Shown: positions 15,701 to 25,242, numbered from the stretch's first letter. The stretch is 64,000 bases of DNA from Nocardia bovistercoris (GCF_015674855.1 NZ_JADMLG010000021.1:20968-84967); one strand, 5' to 3'. Notes: generated by a model from the sequence alone, not told the origin. Numbers and translations are program-made.

Positions 15701-16851
15701 CAGCGTCCTCCCTGCGGCGCCGGGGCGGGCTCGATGCCGACGCCGAGCGGATTCCTGGTCTGCGTGGCGTAACCGGGGTCGCCGATCGCGGCCTGCACGA
15801 CGGCGGTCGGGTCACCCCACGGCGTACCGAGCAACAGTTCCTTGCGCAGGCGCGGCACGGTCAGGTCGACGGTCGCGTGCAGGTTGATGTAGTCGCCGCG
15901 CACCGCGCGGTCGATCGTCTTCTGGCCGTACGGGTAGACGGTCGCGTACGCCAGCGCCGCGTTCAGTTTCGGCCCCACGTCGGCGATCGCTTTCAGGGTC
16001 GGTTCCAGATTGCTCAGGTTGGTCACCAGATCGGTGCGCACTTCGCGCACCACGCCGGTGGCGGTGTCGCTGAAGATTCGCAACCGGTCGAGGGCCGTGG
16101 TGAGGTTCTGGCGTTGCGACACCAGCACTTCCAGCGATTTCGGCAGTTCGTTCAGCGCGTCGGTGAGTACGTCGCGCTGCACGGCGAAGGTGGCCGCGAG
16201 ACGTTCGAGATTGCGCATGGTCGCGACGATCTGGTCGCGCTGGTCGTCCAGGGTCCCCATGAAGGTGTCCAGGCGGGTGATGAGCGCCGAAACTTGTTCC
16301 TGGCGACCGTCGAAGGCGTCGCCGAGGTCGGCGATGATGTCGCCGATCTGGCCGAGTCCGCCGCCGTTGACCACGACCGACAGGGAGGCCAGGGTCTGCC
16401 CGGTGGACGGGAAGGTGGAGGACTTGTTCAGCGGAATCGTCGACCCCGAGGCGAGTTTGCCCGCGGGCGGCGTGCCGTCGGGGGTGTTCAGCGCCAGGTG
16501 GCTGGAACCGAGCAGGCTGGTCTGGCCGATGGTGGCTACCACGTTCGCGGGTACCTCGGCGTCGTGGCGCAGCGAAACCTCGACGGCGGCATGCCACCCC
16601 GATCGCTTGATCGCGCTCACGCTGCCGACCACGACGTCGTCCACCAGGACCGGTGAATTCGTCACCAGCGTACCGACATTGGCCATCTCGACGGTGATCA
16701 CCGTGGCATCCGAACCCCGCCCCTGCGCACCGGGCAGCGGCAGCGATTCCACCCCGCTCCATGCGCAGCCCGAGGTGACGAGCAGGCCGACGCCGATCAG
16801 TGCGGCGCCGCAGCTCTTGACAAGTCGAATTATTCTGTCGCGCAAGGTCAT
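15700..16851 (-). CDS. mceE: Mce family lipoprotein MceE
   Basis: A 383-residue Mce protein with a lipoprotein signal: a hydrophobic stretch ends in LLVTSGC, putting the lipidated cysteine at residue 29. The MCE domain follows (VTVEMANVGTLVTNSPVLVDDVVVGSV), then the helical domain. Among Mce sets the E position is the lipoprotein (LprK-like), which supports the gene order. It overlaps mceD by four bases (ATGA) and abuts mceF. The role is lipid uptake across the mycolate envelope with the YrbE permeases. Confidence 0.93.
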   Translation of the reverse strand: MTLRDRIIRLVKSCGAALIGVGLLVTSGCAWSGVESLPLPGAQGRGSDATVITVEMANVGTLVTNSPVLVDDVVVGSVSAIKRSGWHAAVEVSLRHDAEVPANVVATIGQTSLLGSSHLALNTPDGTPPAGKLASGSTIPLNKSSTFPSTGQTLASLSVVVNGGGLGQIGDIIADLGDAFDGRQEQVSALITRLDTFMGTLDDQRDQIVATMRNLERLAATFAVQRDVLTDALNELPKSLEVLVSQRQNLTTALDRLRIFSDTATGVVREVRTDLVTNLSNLEPTLKAIADVGPKLNAALAYATVYPYGQKTIDRAVRGDYINLHATVDLTVPRLRKELLLGTPWGDPTAVVQAAIGDPGYATQTRNPLGVGIEPAPAPQGGR

Positions 16852-18104
16852 CGCCTCCCGCCGGGGAACAGGATGTCGGTCAGGTTCGGCAGCGGCGCAG
16901 GCGGCGGCCCCTGGGTTTCGACCTCCTGCGGGATCAGATCCGGTTCGGTGTAGATGAGTTCGTCCGGCGTCGGTCCCGGCCCGATGATCGGGGTGAGCGG
17001 CACCGGCAGATAGTTGAAGCTGAGCAGCGGCAGCACCGGACCGAGGTAGCGGCGGCAGCGCTCCGCCGACTCGGCCGCCGTCCCGGTGCCGAGGCTGGCG
17101 ATGGCCGAGCAGACGAACTGCACGGGATTGGAGAAGTTGTTCACCACGAAAACACCGGCCTCGGTACCCGTTTGCGGGGTGTAGATGTTGTAGAAGTTCG
17201 CCATGCTCGTCGGGAAGATGTGCAGCAGTTGCTCGAGATCCTTGCGGTTGTCCACCAGGTTCTGGGTCACGTTCACCAACCGCTGCACCTGCTCGCTCGC
17301 GCGGTCCCGGTTCGCCACCACGAAGCGCTGCACATCCTGCACGGCCACCGACAGATTGCTGAGCGCGGCATCCAGATCCGACCTGCTGTCGTTCAGCACG
17401 CCGGTCAGCGAGGCCAGGCGATTCTGGAACTGCACGATTTGCACATTGCTGTCGCGCAGCACCGTGACGAACTGCTGGAGGTTACGGATCGTGGCGGCGA
17501 TGTCACCGCTGCCATCGGCGAGAATCCTTGCCATCGAGGACAATTGGCTCACGGTCTGGCGCAGCTTGTCGCCGTTGCCCGCCAACGCGTTCGCGGCGCT
17601 GTCGATGAAGCGGCCCATGGAACTCACCGCACCCGAACTGTCCGCGCCGAGGCCGTCGGGTCCGAGATCGGTGGACAGCCTGGTCAGCTGGGTCTTGATC
17701 TCGTCCCACTCCACCGGAACCGCGGTGCGCTCCAACGGAATCACCGCGCCGTCGGCCATGGTCGGACCGCTGCCGCGATAGGACGGGGTCAACTGCACAT
17801 AGCGGGAGTCGACCAGGCTCTGCGCGATGATCACGGCCTTCGCGTCGGCCGGGATCGACACCGAGCGGTCCACGTGCATGACCATCTCGACGGTGGCGCC
17901 CTTGGGTTCGATATCGGCGATGGTGCCGACCTTCACGCCGGCGACGCGCACCTCGTCGCCCTTGTAAATGGCTGTGGCGGTCGCGAATACGGCACGGATG
18001 GTGTCGGGTCCGAAGACCAGCCGCCAGCCCGCGAAGGCGCCGACGAGCAGCACGGCGGCGACGGTGAGCACGCCCGCGGCGCGCAGGATCGATTGACGGG
18101 TCAT
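16848..18104 (-). CDS. mceD: Mce family protein MceD
   Basis: A 418-residue Mce protein with an N-terminal anchor (LTVAAVLLVGAFAGW), an MCE domain (AIYKGDEVRVAGVKVGTIADIEPKG), a long helical domain and the proline-rich C-terminus typical of MceD (PPPAPLPNLTDILFPGG). It overlaps mceC and mceE by four bases each, so translation is coupled. The C-terminal tail may extend to the outer part of the envelope. Confidence 0.92.
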   Translation of the reverse strand: MTRQSILRAAGVLTVAAVLLVGAFAGWRLVFGPDTIRAVFATATAIYKGDEVRVAGVKVGTIADIEPKGATVEMVMHVDRSVSIPADAKAVIIAQSLVDSRYVQLTPSYRGSGPTMADGAVIPLERTAVPVEWDEIKTQLTRLSTDLGPDGLGADSSGAVSSMGRFIDSAANALAGNGDKLRQTVSQLSSMARILADGSGDIAATIRNLQQFVTVLRDSNVQIVQFQNRLASLTGVLNDSRSDLDAALSNLSVAVQDVQRFVVANRDRASEQVQRLVNVTQNLVDNRKDLEQLLHIFPTSMANFYNIYTPQTGTEAGVFVVNNFSNPVQFVCSAIASLGTGTAAESAERCRRYLGPVLPLLSFNYLPVPLTPIIGPGPTPDELIYTEPDLIPQEVETQGPPPAPLPNLTDILFPGGRR

Positions 18105-19123
18105 CGCGGCGGCTCCGGGGTCGCGACCGTTGGCGCAGGGGGGAAGGCCAGGTCGATGATCGGCTGTACGAGGTCACCGGGCAGCAGGTTGGCGACGAAG
18201 GCGTTGTAGAAGGGGCCGTTGGACACCGCCTCGCCCTGGGTGAGCGCGACCTTGGCCAGACCGGGCAGCGCGGCGGCGATATTGTCGCGGTTCTTCTCCA
18301 GCATCGCGGCCACCGAATTCAAGCGGTCGAGCGTCGGCCCGAGTTCGGCCTCGTTGTCGGCGACCAGCCCCGAGAGTTGCTGGGCGACGGCCGCGGTGTT
18401 GGCGAGCAGGTCGACGATCGCCTGACGCCGTTCCGCGAGCACCTGCAGCAGCGAATTCCCGTTCAGTATCAGGGAATTGAGCTGCGTGCCGCGTTCGGCG
18501 AGTATCCGGGTGACATCCGAGGTCGCCCCGAGCAGTCCGCGCAGCGATTCGTCGCGGCTGTTGATGGTGCGCGAGAGCGCAGTCAGCCCGTCGAAGGCCG
18601 GGCCGAGTTGCGGGGCGATCTGATCAAGGGTCGAGGACAACAAGGTCAACGAGCTGTTGAGCGCCTGGGTGTCCATCTCGGTGACATTGGTGGTCAGCTC
18701 GCCCACCGCGTCGGTCAGCGAATACGGCGAGGACGTGCGCTCGACCGGGATCACGTCGAACGGGCGCAGCTTGTCGGGCCCGTCGGAGACCAGGGTCAGC
18801 ATCCGCTTGCCGAGCAGCGATCCGGTCTTGATGTGGGCGCTGGTGCCGCCGCCGAGCACGATCGAGTCGTCGACGGCGAACACCACCCGCGCGTCGCCGT
18901 CTTCCAGCGACACCTTCGCGACGCGGCCGATCTTCACACCGGACAGCACGACGTCGTCGCCGACGGCGAGTCCGCCCGCCTCGGTGAAGACCGCCTCGTA
19001 GCGCACGGTGCTCAGCCAGGTGATGAACTTCTGTGATTGCAGCCCGATGAGGATGACGCTGACGATCAGGACGATGCCGATCACGCCGTGGCGGGCCAGG
19101 TGCGTTCCGCGGTACTGGAGCAT
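18101..19123 (-). CDS. mceC: Mce family protein MceC
   Basis: A 340-residue Mce protein with an N-terminal anchor (HGVIGIVLIVSVILIGLQS), an MCE domain (GGLAVGDDVVLSGVKIGRVAKV) and a helical domain ending in FYNAFVANLLPGDLVQPIID, a motif shared by many Mce C/D proteins. It starts 1 bp after mceB and overlaps mceD. It would be one of six different subunits of the heterohexameric Mce ring or needle. Confidence 0.92.
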   Translation of the reverse strand: MLQYRGTHLARHGVIGIVLIVSVILIGLQSQKFITWLSTVRYEAVFTEAGGLAVGDDVVLSGVKIGRVAKVSLEDGDARVVFAVDDSIVLGGGTSAHIKTGSLLGKRMLTLVSDGPDKLRPFDVIPVERTSSPYSLTDAVGELTTNVTEMDTQALNSSLTLLSSTLDQIAPQLGPAFDGLTALSRTINSRDESLRGLLGATSDVTRILAERGTQLNSLILNGNSLLQVLAERRQAIVDLLANTAAVAQQLSGLVADNEAELGPTLDRLNSVAAMLEKNRDNIAAALPGLAKVALTQGEAVSNGPFYNAFVANLLPGDLVQPIIDLAFPPAPTVATPEPPR

Positions 19124-19124
19124 G

Positions 19125-20147
19125 TTACGGGCTGCACCTTCCTGTCTTCTGCTCGATGGCGGGCAACTCGATCACCTCGCCGCTCGGGTCGTTGAGGCGC
19201 ACCGAGAGCGCGCAGATGTAGTACTGGACGAAGTTGCCGTACGCGCCGGTGCGCACCAACTTGCGGAAGTTCTCCGGCGCGCGTTGCAGGGCCGCGTCCA
19301 GGGTGGCCTTGTCGTCGTCGATGAGCGGAGCGAGCCTGGACAGCTGCTCGATGGTGCCCGCCAGCGGCGGGCGCGCGGTGGTGAGCAGATCGGCGATGGT
19401 CGCGGTGCCGACGTCGAGCGAGTCGACGGCGGCGCCGATCGGGTCGCGTTCGCCCGCGAGTTCGGTCACCAGTTGTTCCAGGCGGCCGATGGTTTCGGAG
19501 AACTGCGCGCCGTCCTCGGACAGCGTGCGCATCACCGTGTTCAGGTGGTCGATCAGGTTCTGCACGACCTCGTTGTTGTTCGCCAGCGCCGAGGTGAACG
19601 AAGCGGTGCGGGCGAACAGCGAGTTGATGGTGCCCTGCTTGCCCTGCACGATCTCGAGCAACGACCAGGTCAGCGAGTTCACCTCGCGGGCGTTGAGCCC
19701 CTGGATCACCGGTTTGAGGCCGCCGAGCAGCAGATCCAGGTCGAGGGCGCTCGCGGTGCGCTCCAACGGGATTCGCGCGCCCTCGGGCAGGATGCCGCCG
19801 TCGCCCGCCTCGTCGGTGAGCTCCAGGTAGCGGTCGCCGACGAGGTTGAGATAGCGCACCGACACCTTGGTTCCTGTGGTCATCGCGACCGAGCGATCGG
19901 CGTCGAAATCCACCAGCACCCGGTGGTCGTCGCGCAGTTCGATCCCGCGCACCTTGCCGACCTGCACGCCCGCGATGCGCACGGTGTCACCCTTGCGCAG
20001 GCCGGACGAGTCCGCGAACACCGCGGAGTAGCCGACGGTGTCGCCGGTGCGGTACTGCCCGAACACCAGGATCAGGAATCCGGACAGCACGACCATGACC
20101 ACCGCGAAGGCGCCGAATTTGAGCAGCGGGGTGTCGCGTGACTTCAT
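19125..20147 (-). CDS. mceB: Mce family protein MceB
   Basis: A 340-residue Mce protein. It begins with an anchor (LLKFGAFAVVMVVLSGFLILVFG), then the MCE domain (SSGLRKGDTVRIAGVQVGKVRGIELRDDHRVLVDF) and helical domain, ending FVQYYICALSVRLNDPSGEVIELPAIEQKTGRCSP as usual for MceB. I chose the ATG that overlaps the mceA stop (ATGA); longer upstream frames lie inside mceA. Confidence 0.92.
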   Translation of the reverse strand: MKSRDTPLLKFGAFAVVMVVLSGFLILVFGQYRTGDTVGYSAVFADSSGLRKGDTVRIAGVQVGKVRGIELRDDHRVLVDFDADRSVAMTTGTKVSVRYLNLVGDRYLELTDEAGDGGILPEGARIPLERTASALDLDLLLGGLKPVIQGLNAREVNSLTWSLLEIVQGKQGTINSLFARTASFTSALANNNEVVQNLIDHLNTVMRTLSEDGAQFSETIGRLEQLVTELAGERDPIGAAVDSLDVGTATIADLLTTARPPLAGTIEQLSRLAPLIDDDKATLDAALQRAPENFRKLVRTGAYGNFVQYYICALSVRLNDPSGEVIELPAIEQKTGRCSP

Positions 20148-21319
20148 CGCGTTCCTCCCGTGGCGGGCGCCGGTGCGCTCGCGGGCCCGAACAGGGCCTG
20201 CGGCAGGGTGTCGACGTTCAACTTCAAGCCGGGGGTGCTCTTCTCGAAAGGATTGGCGCCGGTGTCGGCGACCACGAACGGCGGTTTCTGCTCGTAGCCC
20301 ACCGGCAGCATCGAGCACTGCGACCCGCCGCTCGCGGCCACCTTGGGCAGACTGTTCGGATAGGTGTAGGACTCGGTGCCCCAGAGGAATCCGGCCGAGA
20401 GGCCGAGTCCGGGCACATCGACGCCGGGTGAGGTCGACAGCCAGCCGAATCCGGCGAGCGAGCAGTGCAGCGCCTCGTGGTACTCGGCGGTCAGCGAGGT
20501 CGTCGGCACCAGCAGGTCCATGGTCCGCACCAGCGCCGGACCGTTGGCGTCGAGCACCCGATTACCGGTATCGGCCAGCCCGATCAACCCGACCAGCATG
20601 GCGTCGAGGTTCTTCTGTTCGTCCACGATGGTCCGGCTGATCCCGGCGGCATTGCCCGCGGTGACCACCAGATCGGGCGCGGCGTTCGCGTATGCCTCGG
20701 CCACCGGCGGCGCGAGCGCGAGATCGTTGCGCAGCGCGGGCAGCGTCGGCTCCAAAGTGGCCAGGAAGTGCTCGAGATTGCCGAGCGTCTGGCCCAGTTG
20801 CGCGCCGCGCCCGTTGGTGGCCGCGGCGATCGCGCCGAGCGTCTCGTTCAGCTTCTCCGGCTCGATCTGCCCGAGCACCGTGGTCAACTGTTCGAAGACG
20901 GTGTTGATCTCCACCGTCACCCGCTGCGCGTCGAGCACCTGACCGGCCGCCAGCGTCTTGGTTTCCGGCCGGTCCGGCGGGATGAACTGGACGTACTTGG
21001 CGCCGAAGACAGTCGTGGAGGCGATGTCGACGGAGATGTTCGACGGAATCATGCGCAGCTCACCGCTGTTGATCGCGAGCGTGATCTCGGCGAGCCCGTC
21101 GGAGCGCTCGTCGATGGACTCCACCTTTCCGACCGTGACCCCGCGCATCTTCACGTCCGCGTCGGGATTCATCACGAGACCCGCGCGCTGCGACAGCACC
21201 GTCACCCGCACGGTGTCGGTGAAGCCGCCGCGGAACATGATCATCGCCACCACCACGATCGCTACCCCGAGCAGGAGCGAGACCAGCCCGGCCAGCGGGC
21301 GCACCACATTGTGTACCAA
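20144..21319 (-). CDS. mceA: Mce family protein MceA
   Basis: A 391-residue Mce protein, first of the six. It has an N-terminal anchor (LAGLVSLLLGVAIVVVAMIMF), an MCE domain (AGLVMNPDADVKMRGVTVGKVESI...IASTTVFGAKYVQFIPP) and the long helical domain. The C-terminal region has a cysteine pair (LHCSLAGF, SQCSMLPVGYEQKPPF) typical of MceA. It starts 12 bp after yrbEB. The mce set belongs to the lipid/sterol importer family; sequence alone does not assign it to Mce1-Mce4. Confidence 0.92.
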   Translation of the reverse strand: MVHNVVRPLAGLVSLLLGVAIVVVAMIMFRGGFTDTVRVTVLSQRAGLVMNPDADVKMRGVTVGKVESIDERSDGLAEITLAINSGELRMIPSNISVDIASTTVFGAKYVQFIPPDRPETKTLAAGQVLDAQRVTVEINTVFEQLTTVLGQIEPEKLNETLGAIAAATNGRGAQLGQTLGNLEHFLATLEPTLPALRNDLALAPPVAEAYANAAPDLVVTAGNAAGISRTIVDEQKNLDAMLVGLIGLADTGNRVLDANGPALVRTMDLLVPTTSLTAEYHEALHCSLAGFGWLSTSPGVDVPGLGLSAGFLWGTESYTYPNSLPKVAASGGSQCSMLPVGYEQKPPFVVADTGANPFEKSTPGLKLNVDTLPQALFGPASAPAPATGGTR

Positions 21320-21331
21320 CCCCGCGCCCCT

Positions 21332-22177
21332 TTATCCGGAGAGATCGAAATTGCCGTTGGCGCCGTACACCGCCAACGAGACCAACAAGGTCACCGAAAC
21401 AACCGCCACCAGCGACGTGCGCACCGCGTTGCCGACGGCGATGCCGACACCGGAGGGTCCGCCGCTGGCGAAGAATCCGTAGTAGGTGTGAATGAGCAGG
21501 ATCGTCAACGCCATCGCCATCGCCTGCACGAACGACCACATGAGGTCGATCGGGTTCAGGAACGTCGAGAAGTAGTGGTCGTAGAGACCCGATGACTGCC
21601 CGAGCAGGAACACCGTGGTGAACCGGCTCGCCAGGAACGACCCGACCACCGCGAGCGCGTAGAGCGGGGTGATCACGATCATGCCTGCCACGATCCTGGT
21701 GCCGACCAGATACGAGATCGGTTCGATCGCCAGCGATTCCAGCGCGTCGATCTCCTCGTTGATCCGCATCGCGCCCAGCTGTGCCGTCGCGCCCGCGCCG
21801 AAGGTGGCCGCCAACCCGATGCCCGCGACCACCGGCGCGGAGATCCGCACGTTGATGAACGCCGCGAGGAATCCGGTCAGCGCCTCGATGCCGATATTGC
21901 CGAGCGAACTGTAGCCCTGCACGGCCAGGATGCCGCCCGTTGCCAGGGTGAGGAATCCGACGATCACCACCGTGCCGCCGAAGACCGCGAGCGCGCCCGC
22001 GCCCATGCTGGTCTCGGCGATCAGCCGCAGCGTCTCGCGACGGTAATGCCACGCGGCCGACGGCGCGTACCCGATGGCCCTCAGGTAGAACAGCGCGTGG
22101 TCGCCGATACTGCCGAGACTCGCCACCGGCTTGCGGATACGGCGGATCGTCTTGGGATAGCGTGCCGTCAGTGTCAC
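21332..22177 (-). CDS. yrbEB: YrbE/MlaE-type ABC permease, YrbEB
   Basis: A 281-residue integral membrane permease of the MlaE family with about five or six membrane segments. It carries the family signature around INEEIDALESLAIEPISYLVGTRIVAGMI. It pairs with YrbEA to form the inner-membrane channel of the Mce importer. The ATPase (MceG/Mkl) is not in this window, as is usual because it is encoded elsewhere. It lies 10 bp after yrbEA and 12 bp before mceA, in one operon. Confidence 0.93.
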   Translation of the reverse strand: MTLTARYPKTIRRIRKPVASLGSIGDHALFYLRAIGYAPSAAWHYRRETLRLIAETSMGAGALAVFGGTVVIVGFLTLATGGILAVQGYSSLGNIGIEALTGFLAAFINVRISAPVVAGIGLAATFGAGATAQLGAMRINEEIDALESLAIEPISYLVGTRIVAGMIVITPLYALAVVGSFLASRFTTVFLLGQSSGLYDHYFSTFLNPIDLMWSFVQAMAMALTILLIHTYYGFFASGGPSGVGIAVGNAVRTSLVAVVSVTLLVSLAVYGANGNFDLSG

Positions 22178-22187
22178 CGATTCCCCC

Positions 22188-22982
22188 TCATCGAACCGTC
22201 ATCTGGATGCCGATCGCGGTGACCGCGACATTGATCACGAACAGCGACATGAACGCGTAGACCACCGTCTCGTTCACCGCGTTGCCGACCGCCTTCGCGC
22301 CGCCGGTCACGATCAGGCCGCGCCAGCAGGCCACCAGCCCGGCCACCAGGCCGAACAGCAGCGCCTTCACCGAGGAGATGATCAGCTCGTTGATCCCGGT
22401 GAGCAGCGTGATGCCCGCGGCGAACGCGCCGGGGTTGACGTCCTGCACGAAGACGGAGAACGCGTAGCCGCCCATGATCCCGATCAGGCAGACCAGGTTG
22501 TTCAGCAGGAACGCCACCAGTCCCGAGGCGAGCATGCGCGGGGTCACCAGGCGCTGCACCGGATCGATGCCGAGCACCTGCATGGCATCGATCTCCTCGC
22601 GGATGGTGCGTGAGCCCAGGTCCGCGCACATCGCGGTGGCTCCCGCGCCCGCCACGATCAGCACCGTCACCATCGGGCCGACCTGGGTCACCGCGCCGAA
22701 CGCCGCGCCCGCGCCGCTCAGGTCGGCGGCGCCGAGCTCGCGCAACAAGATGTTGATGGTGAAGCTCACCAGCACGGTGAACGGAATCGCCACGAGCAGG
22801 GTCGGCACCATCGACACCCGCACGATGAACCAGGACTGCTCCAAGAACTCGCGGGTCTGGAACGGGCGCCGGAACGCGAACTTGACCGCGTCCGCCGACA
22901 TCGCGAACAACCCGCCGACCGCCTGCAGCGGCGTGGCGGCACGGCGCAGGATCGCGGGCCGCCGCGACCGCACGTCACTCAC
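22188..22982 (-). CDS. yrbEA: YrbE/MlaE-type ABC permease, YrbEA
   Basis: A 264-residue MlaE-family permease with several membrane segments and the signature TIREEIDAMQVLGIDPVQRLVTPRMLASG. The start is the GTG (MSDVRSRRP) overlapping the aldehyde dehydrogenase stop (GTGA). That overlap ties the dehydrogenase to the importer operon translationally. Longer upstream readings of this frame are antisense-like shadows inside the dehydrogenase gene. Confidence 0.93.
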   Translation of the reverse strand: MSDVRSRRPAILRRAATPLQAVGGLFAMSADAVKFAFRRPFQTREFLEQSWFIVRVSMVPTLLVAIPFTVLVSFTINILLRELGAADLSGAGAAFGAVTQVGPMVTVLIVAGAGATAMCADLGSRTIREEIDAMQVLGIDPVQRLVTPRMLASGLVAFLLNNLVCLIGIMGGYAFSVFVQDVNPGAFAAGITLLTGINELIISSVKALLFGLVAGLVACWRGLIVTGGAKAVGNAVNETVVYAFMSLFVINVAVTAIGIQMTVR

Positions 22983-24484
22983 GGCACGACCGTCGCGAAG
23001 GTCTTGCGTTCCAGGAACTCCTCGAGACCAGCGATGCCCATCTCCCGGCCGATGCCGGACTGCTTGAACCCGCCGAAGGGCGTGTCCATGCCGAAGAAGC
23101 GGCCGCCGTTCACACTGAACGCGCCCGCCCTGATGCGCCGCGCCACCGCGACGGCGCGGTCCTCGTCCTTGCTGTACACCGCGCCCGCCAGTCCGTAGAT
23201 GGAGTTGTTGGCGATGCGCACCGCGTCGTCGTCGCCCTCGTGGCGCAGCACCACGAGCACCGGTCCGAAGATCTCCTCCTGGGCGATCTCGCTGTCCGGG
23301 TCGACATCGGTGAGCACGGTCGGGGCGTAGAAGAAGCCGGGATCGATCTTGTGGCCGCCGGTGACCAGTTTCGCGCCCGCCTCGACCGCGCGCTGCACCA
23401 TGCCGTGCACCTTCTCGCGCTGCTGTTCGCTGATCAGCGGACCCATGTAGGTGTGCGGGTGCGCGGGGTCGCCGTGCGAGATGTTGCCGAAGCCCTGGGC
23501 GAGCAGTTCGATCATCTCGTCGTGGCGCGCGCTCGGCACGAGCAGGCGCGAGGTGAGCGCGCAGCCCTGACCGGCGTGCGAGGTCATGCTGAACGCGGAG
23601 AACATCGCGGGCAGCGCGAGGTCGGCGTCGTCGAGGACGACCATGGCCGATTTGCCGCCGAGTTCGAGGAAGACCTTCTTCACCGTCGCGCTGGCGGCGG
23701 CCATGATGCGCCGTCCGGTGGCGGTCGAACCGGTGAAGGTGATCATGTCGACGTCGGAATGGGTGGTGAGCACCGGCCCGACCTCCGCCGAGGAGGAACT
23801 GAGCACATTCACCACGCCCGGCGGGATGTCGGTGTGGTTCGCGATGAGCTCGCCGATCGCCAGGGTCACCAGCGGGGTGTCGGGCGCGCCCTTGAGCACG
23901 ACGGTGCAGCCCGCCGCGAGGGCGGGCGAGAGCTTGGCCAGCGCCAGCTGGTTCGGGTAGTTGTAGGCGATGATCGCGGCGACCACGCCCGCGGCTTCCT
24001 TCTCCACCCACCTGCGGTGTTTGGCGCCGCGGATCTCCATCTCGCCGAGTTCCTCCGACATCGGATAGTCGCGCAGCAGGTCGGCGTAGTAGCGCACGAT
24101 CGCGACGGCGTCGTCGACGTGCGGGCCGTTGGTCAGCAGCCGGGCGGCGCCGCATTCGGCGATGGTGAGTTCGCGCAGTTCCTCGATGTTGTCGAGGAGC
24201 GCGCGGTGCAGCTGGTCCAGACAGTGCAGTCGGAATTCGGTGTCGGTGGCCCAGGTGGTGGTGTCGAAGGCGCGGCGGGCGGCCGCGATGGCGGCCTCGG
24301 CGTCCTCGACGCCCGCGTCGGGTGCGTGGCCGAGCACTTCCCCGGTGGCCGGGTTCAGCGTCGGGAAGGTGGTCGCGGCGCCGACCAGCCGACCGTCGAT
24401 CAGCATGCGGCGGTCGAACCCGTCCGCGGTGCCTGCCGTCTGTCCGTCGCCGGACGCGTCTGCTTCCCTGACCTCTGATTGCAT
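22979..24484 (-). CDS. Aldehyde dehydrogenase (NAD-dependent)
   Basis: A 501-residue aldehyde dehydrogenase superfamily enzyme. The catalytic glutamate motif is LELGGKSAMVV, the nucleophilic cysteine sits in GQGCALTSR, and the NAD-binding segments FTGSTATGRRIM and VVAAIIAYNYPNQLALAKLSPALAAGC are intact. The last residues overlap yrbEA, making this the first gene of the mce operon, an uncommon arrangement. The expected reaction is oxidation of an aldehyde to an acid that the nearby CoA ligase could activate. The ATG at 24484 lies just downstream of a shared-element site. The substrate is unknown; an imported lipid or isoprenoid aldehyde is a reasonable guess. Confidence 0.92.
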   Translation of the reverse strand: MQSEVREADASGDGQTAGTADGFDRRMLIDGRLVGAATTFPTLNPATGEVLGHAPDAGVEDAEAAIAAARRAFDTTTWATDTEFRLHCLDQLHRALLDNIEELRELTIAECGAARLLTNGPHVDDAVAIVRYYADLLRDYPMSEELGEMEIRGAKHRRWVEKEAAGVVAAIIAYNYPNQLALAKLSPALAAGCTVVLKGAPDTPLVTLAIGELIANHTDIPPGVVNVLSSSSAEVGPVLTTHSDVDMITFTGSTATGRRIMAAASATVKKVFLELGGKSAMVVLDDADLALPAMFSAFSMTSHAGQGCALTSRLLVPSARHDEMIELLAQGFGNISHGDPAHPHTYMGPLISEQQREKVHGMVQRAVEAGAKLVTGGHKIDPGFFYAPTVLTDVDPDSEIAQEEIFGPVLVVLRHEGDDDAVRIANNSIYGLAGAVYSKDEDRAVAVARRIRAGAFSVNGGRFFGMDTPFGGFKQSGIGREMGIAGLEEFLERKTFATVVP

Positions 24485-24498
24485 CGTTCGCCCCTAGT

Positions 24499-24513
24499 GG
24501 AAATCACATTCTC
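24499..24513 (-). promoter_or_regulatory. Candidate operator at the ALDH-mce promoter
   Basis: GGAAATCACATTCTC; read on the minus strand it is GAGAATGTGATTTCC, sharing the 12-mer GAGAATGTGATT exactly with the site at 10829. It lies 15 bp upstream of the aldehyde dehydrogenase start, a position suited to repression. Confidence 0.55.
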
Positions 24514-24540
24514 TTCGCGACAAGGCTACAGCTTGTGACC

Positions 24541-24555
24541 GAGAACTCAATACCT
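24541..24555 (+). promoter_or_regulatory. Candidate second element in the mce promoter region
   Basis: GAGAACTCAATACCT matches the GAGAAY-N3-AT half-site pattern, and is itself framed by CCGAG...CTCGG arms. Weaker than the site at 24499. Confidence 0.3.
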
Positions 24556-25242
24556 CTCGGTAACCTTTTCCCCTTGCGCCCGCGAATGCGAAGAGCTAGT
24601 AGCAGAAATGCATGGAAGCTACCGAATCCGAGCCCCGGAGAGCGGTCGGGAAAGACGGTGACAAGGCAACCGAACAGGAGTTGACCCCGGGCGTCACACT
24701 TTATTTGGAGCGCTTTTATTCTCTTTATTAGTCGCGTTGTCGTCAGCAGGAAAACTGCCTCTGAACAGCTACTATCCCCTCGGCAACGCGGGAGTGATCG
24801 ACGTCATAATCAACCACTCGACAGCGATATGGAACGGCTGGAATCCAACGGAGACTCAACACGCCGCCAACATAGCTTGCGAACATCGATAGCCGACCGA
24901 TCCGACGTACCAGGCAATTCGTACACACACGGACAGAGGTCGAGTGCGACAGCTCCGTCGAATTGTTCCCGACCGCTCGCGCGACAATTCACGAGGAACG
25001 GTTATCCGAATTCATTCGTCCGTCGGCGCGATGCCGCCTCCTCAGAAAACTCGTCACGAAGTGCCGCCACGGCGCCCGCTACCGCACCGGCGGCACGACG
25101 CTCGTGACGCTCATGCGCACGCTTCAGCCAGGTCGCAGCGATTTCTGAAGCCACGACCGGCCGCGATAGCGCTGTTCTCCATAGAGGAGAATACCATAAT
25201 CGCAGCTACACACCAGTACCGCGGGGCCGAGGACGCGGGCGT

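Larger units (their letters stand above)
24485..25242. other. Intergenic region upstream of the ALDH-mce operon
   Basis: 758 bp without a gene I can support. It is clearly lower in GC than the surroundings, with AT-rich parts around 24700-24740. Short frames here lack ribosome sites and coding-like codon use. It holds the mce promoter region and candidate operators at 24499 and 24541, and an inverted repeat TTCTCC-ATAGA-GGAGAA at 25175-25191. Confidence 0.6.

Noticed and set aside
22983..24155. N-terminal extension of the yrbEA frame
   Set aside because: Lies inside the aldehyde dehydrogenase gene in another frame; permease homology starts at the GTG at 22982.
24743..25148. Small frames between the ALDH-mce operon and the LLM relic
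   Set aside because: Codon use and composition do not look coding and none has a start signal.
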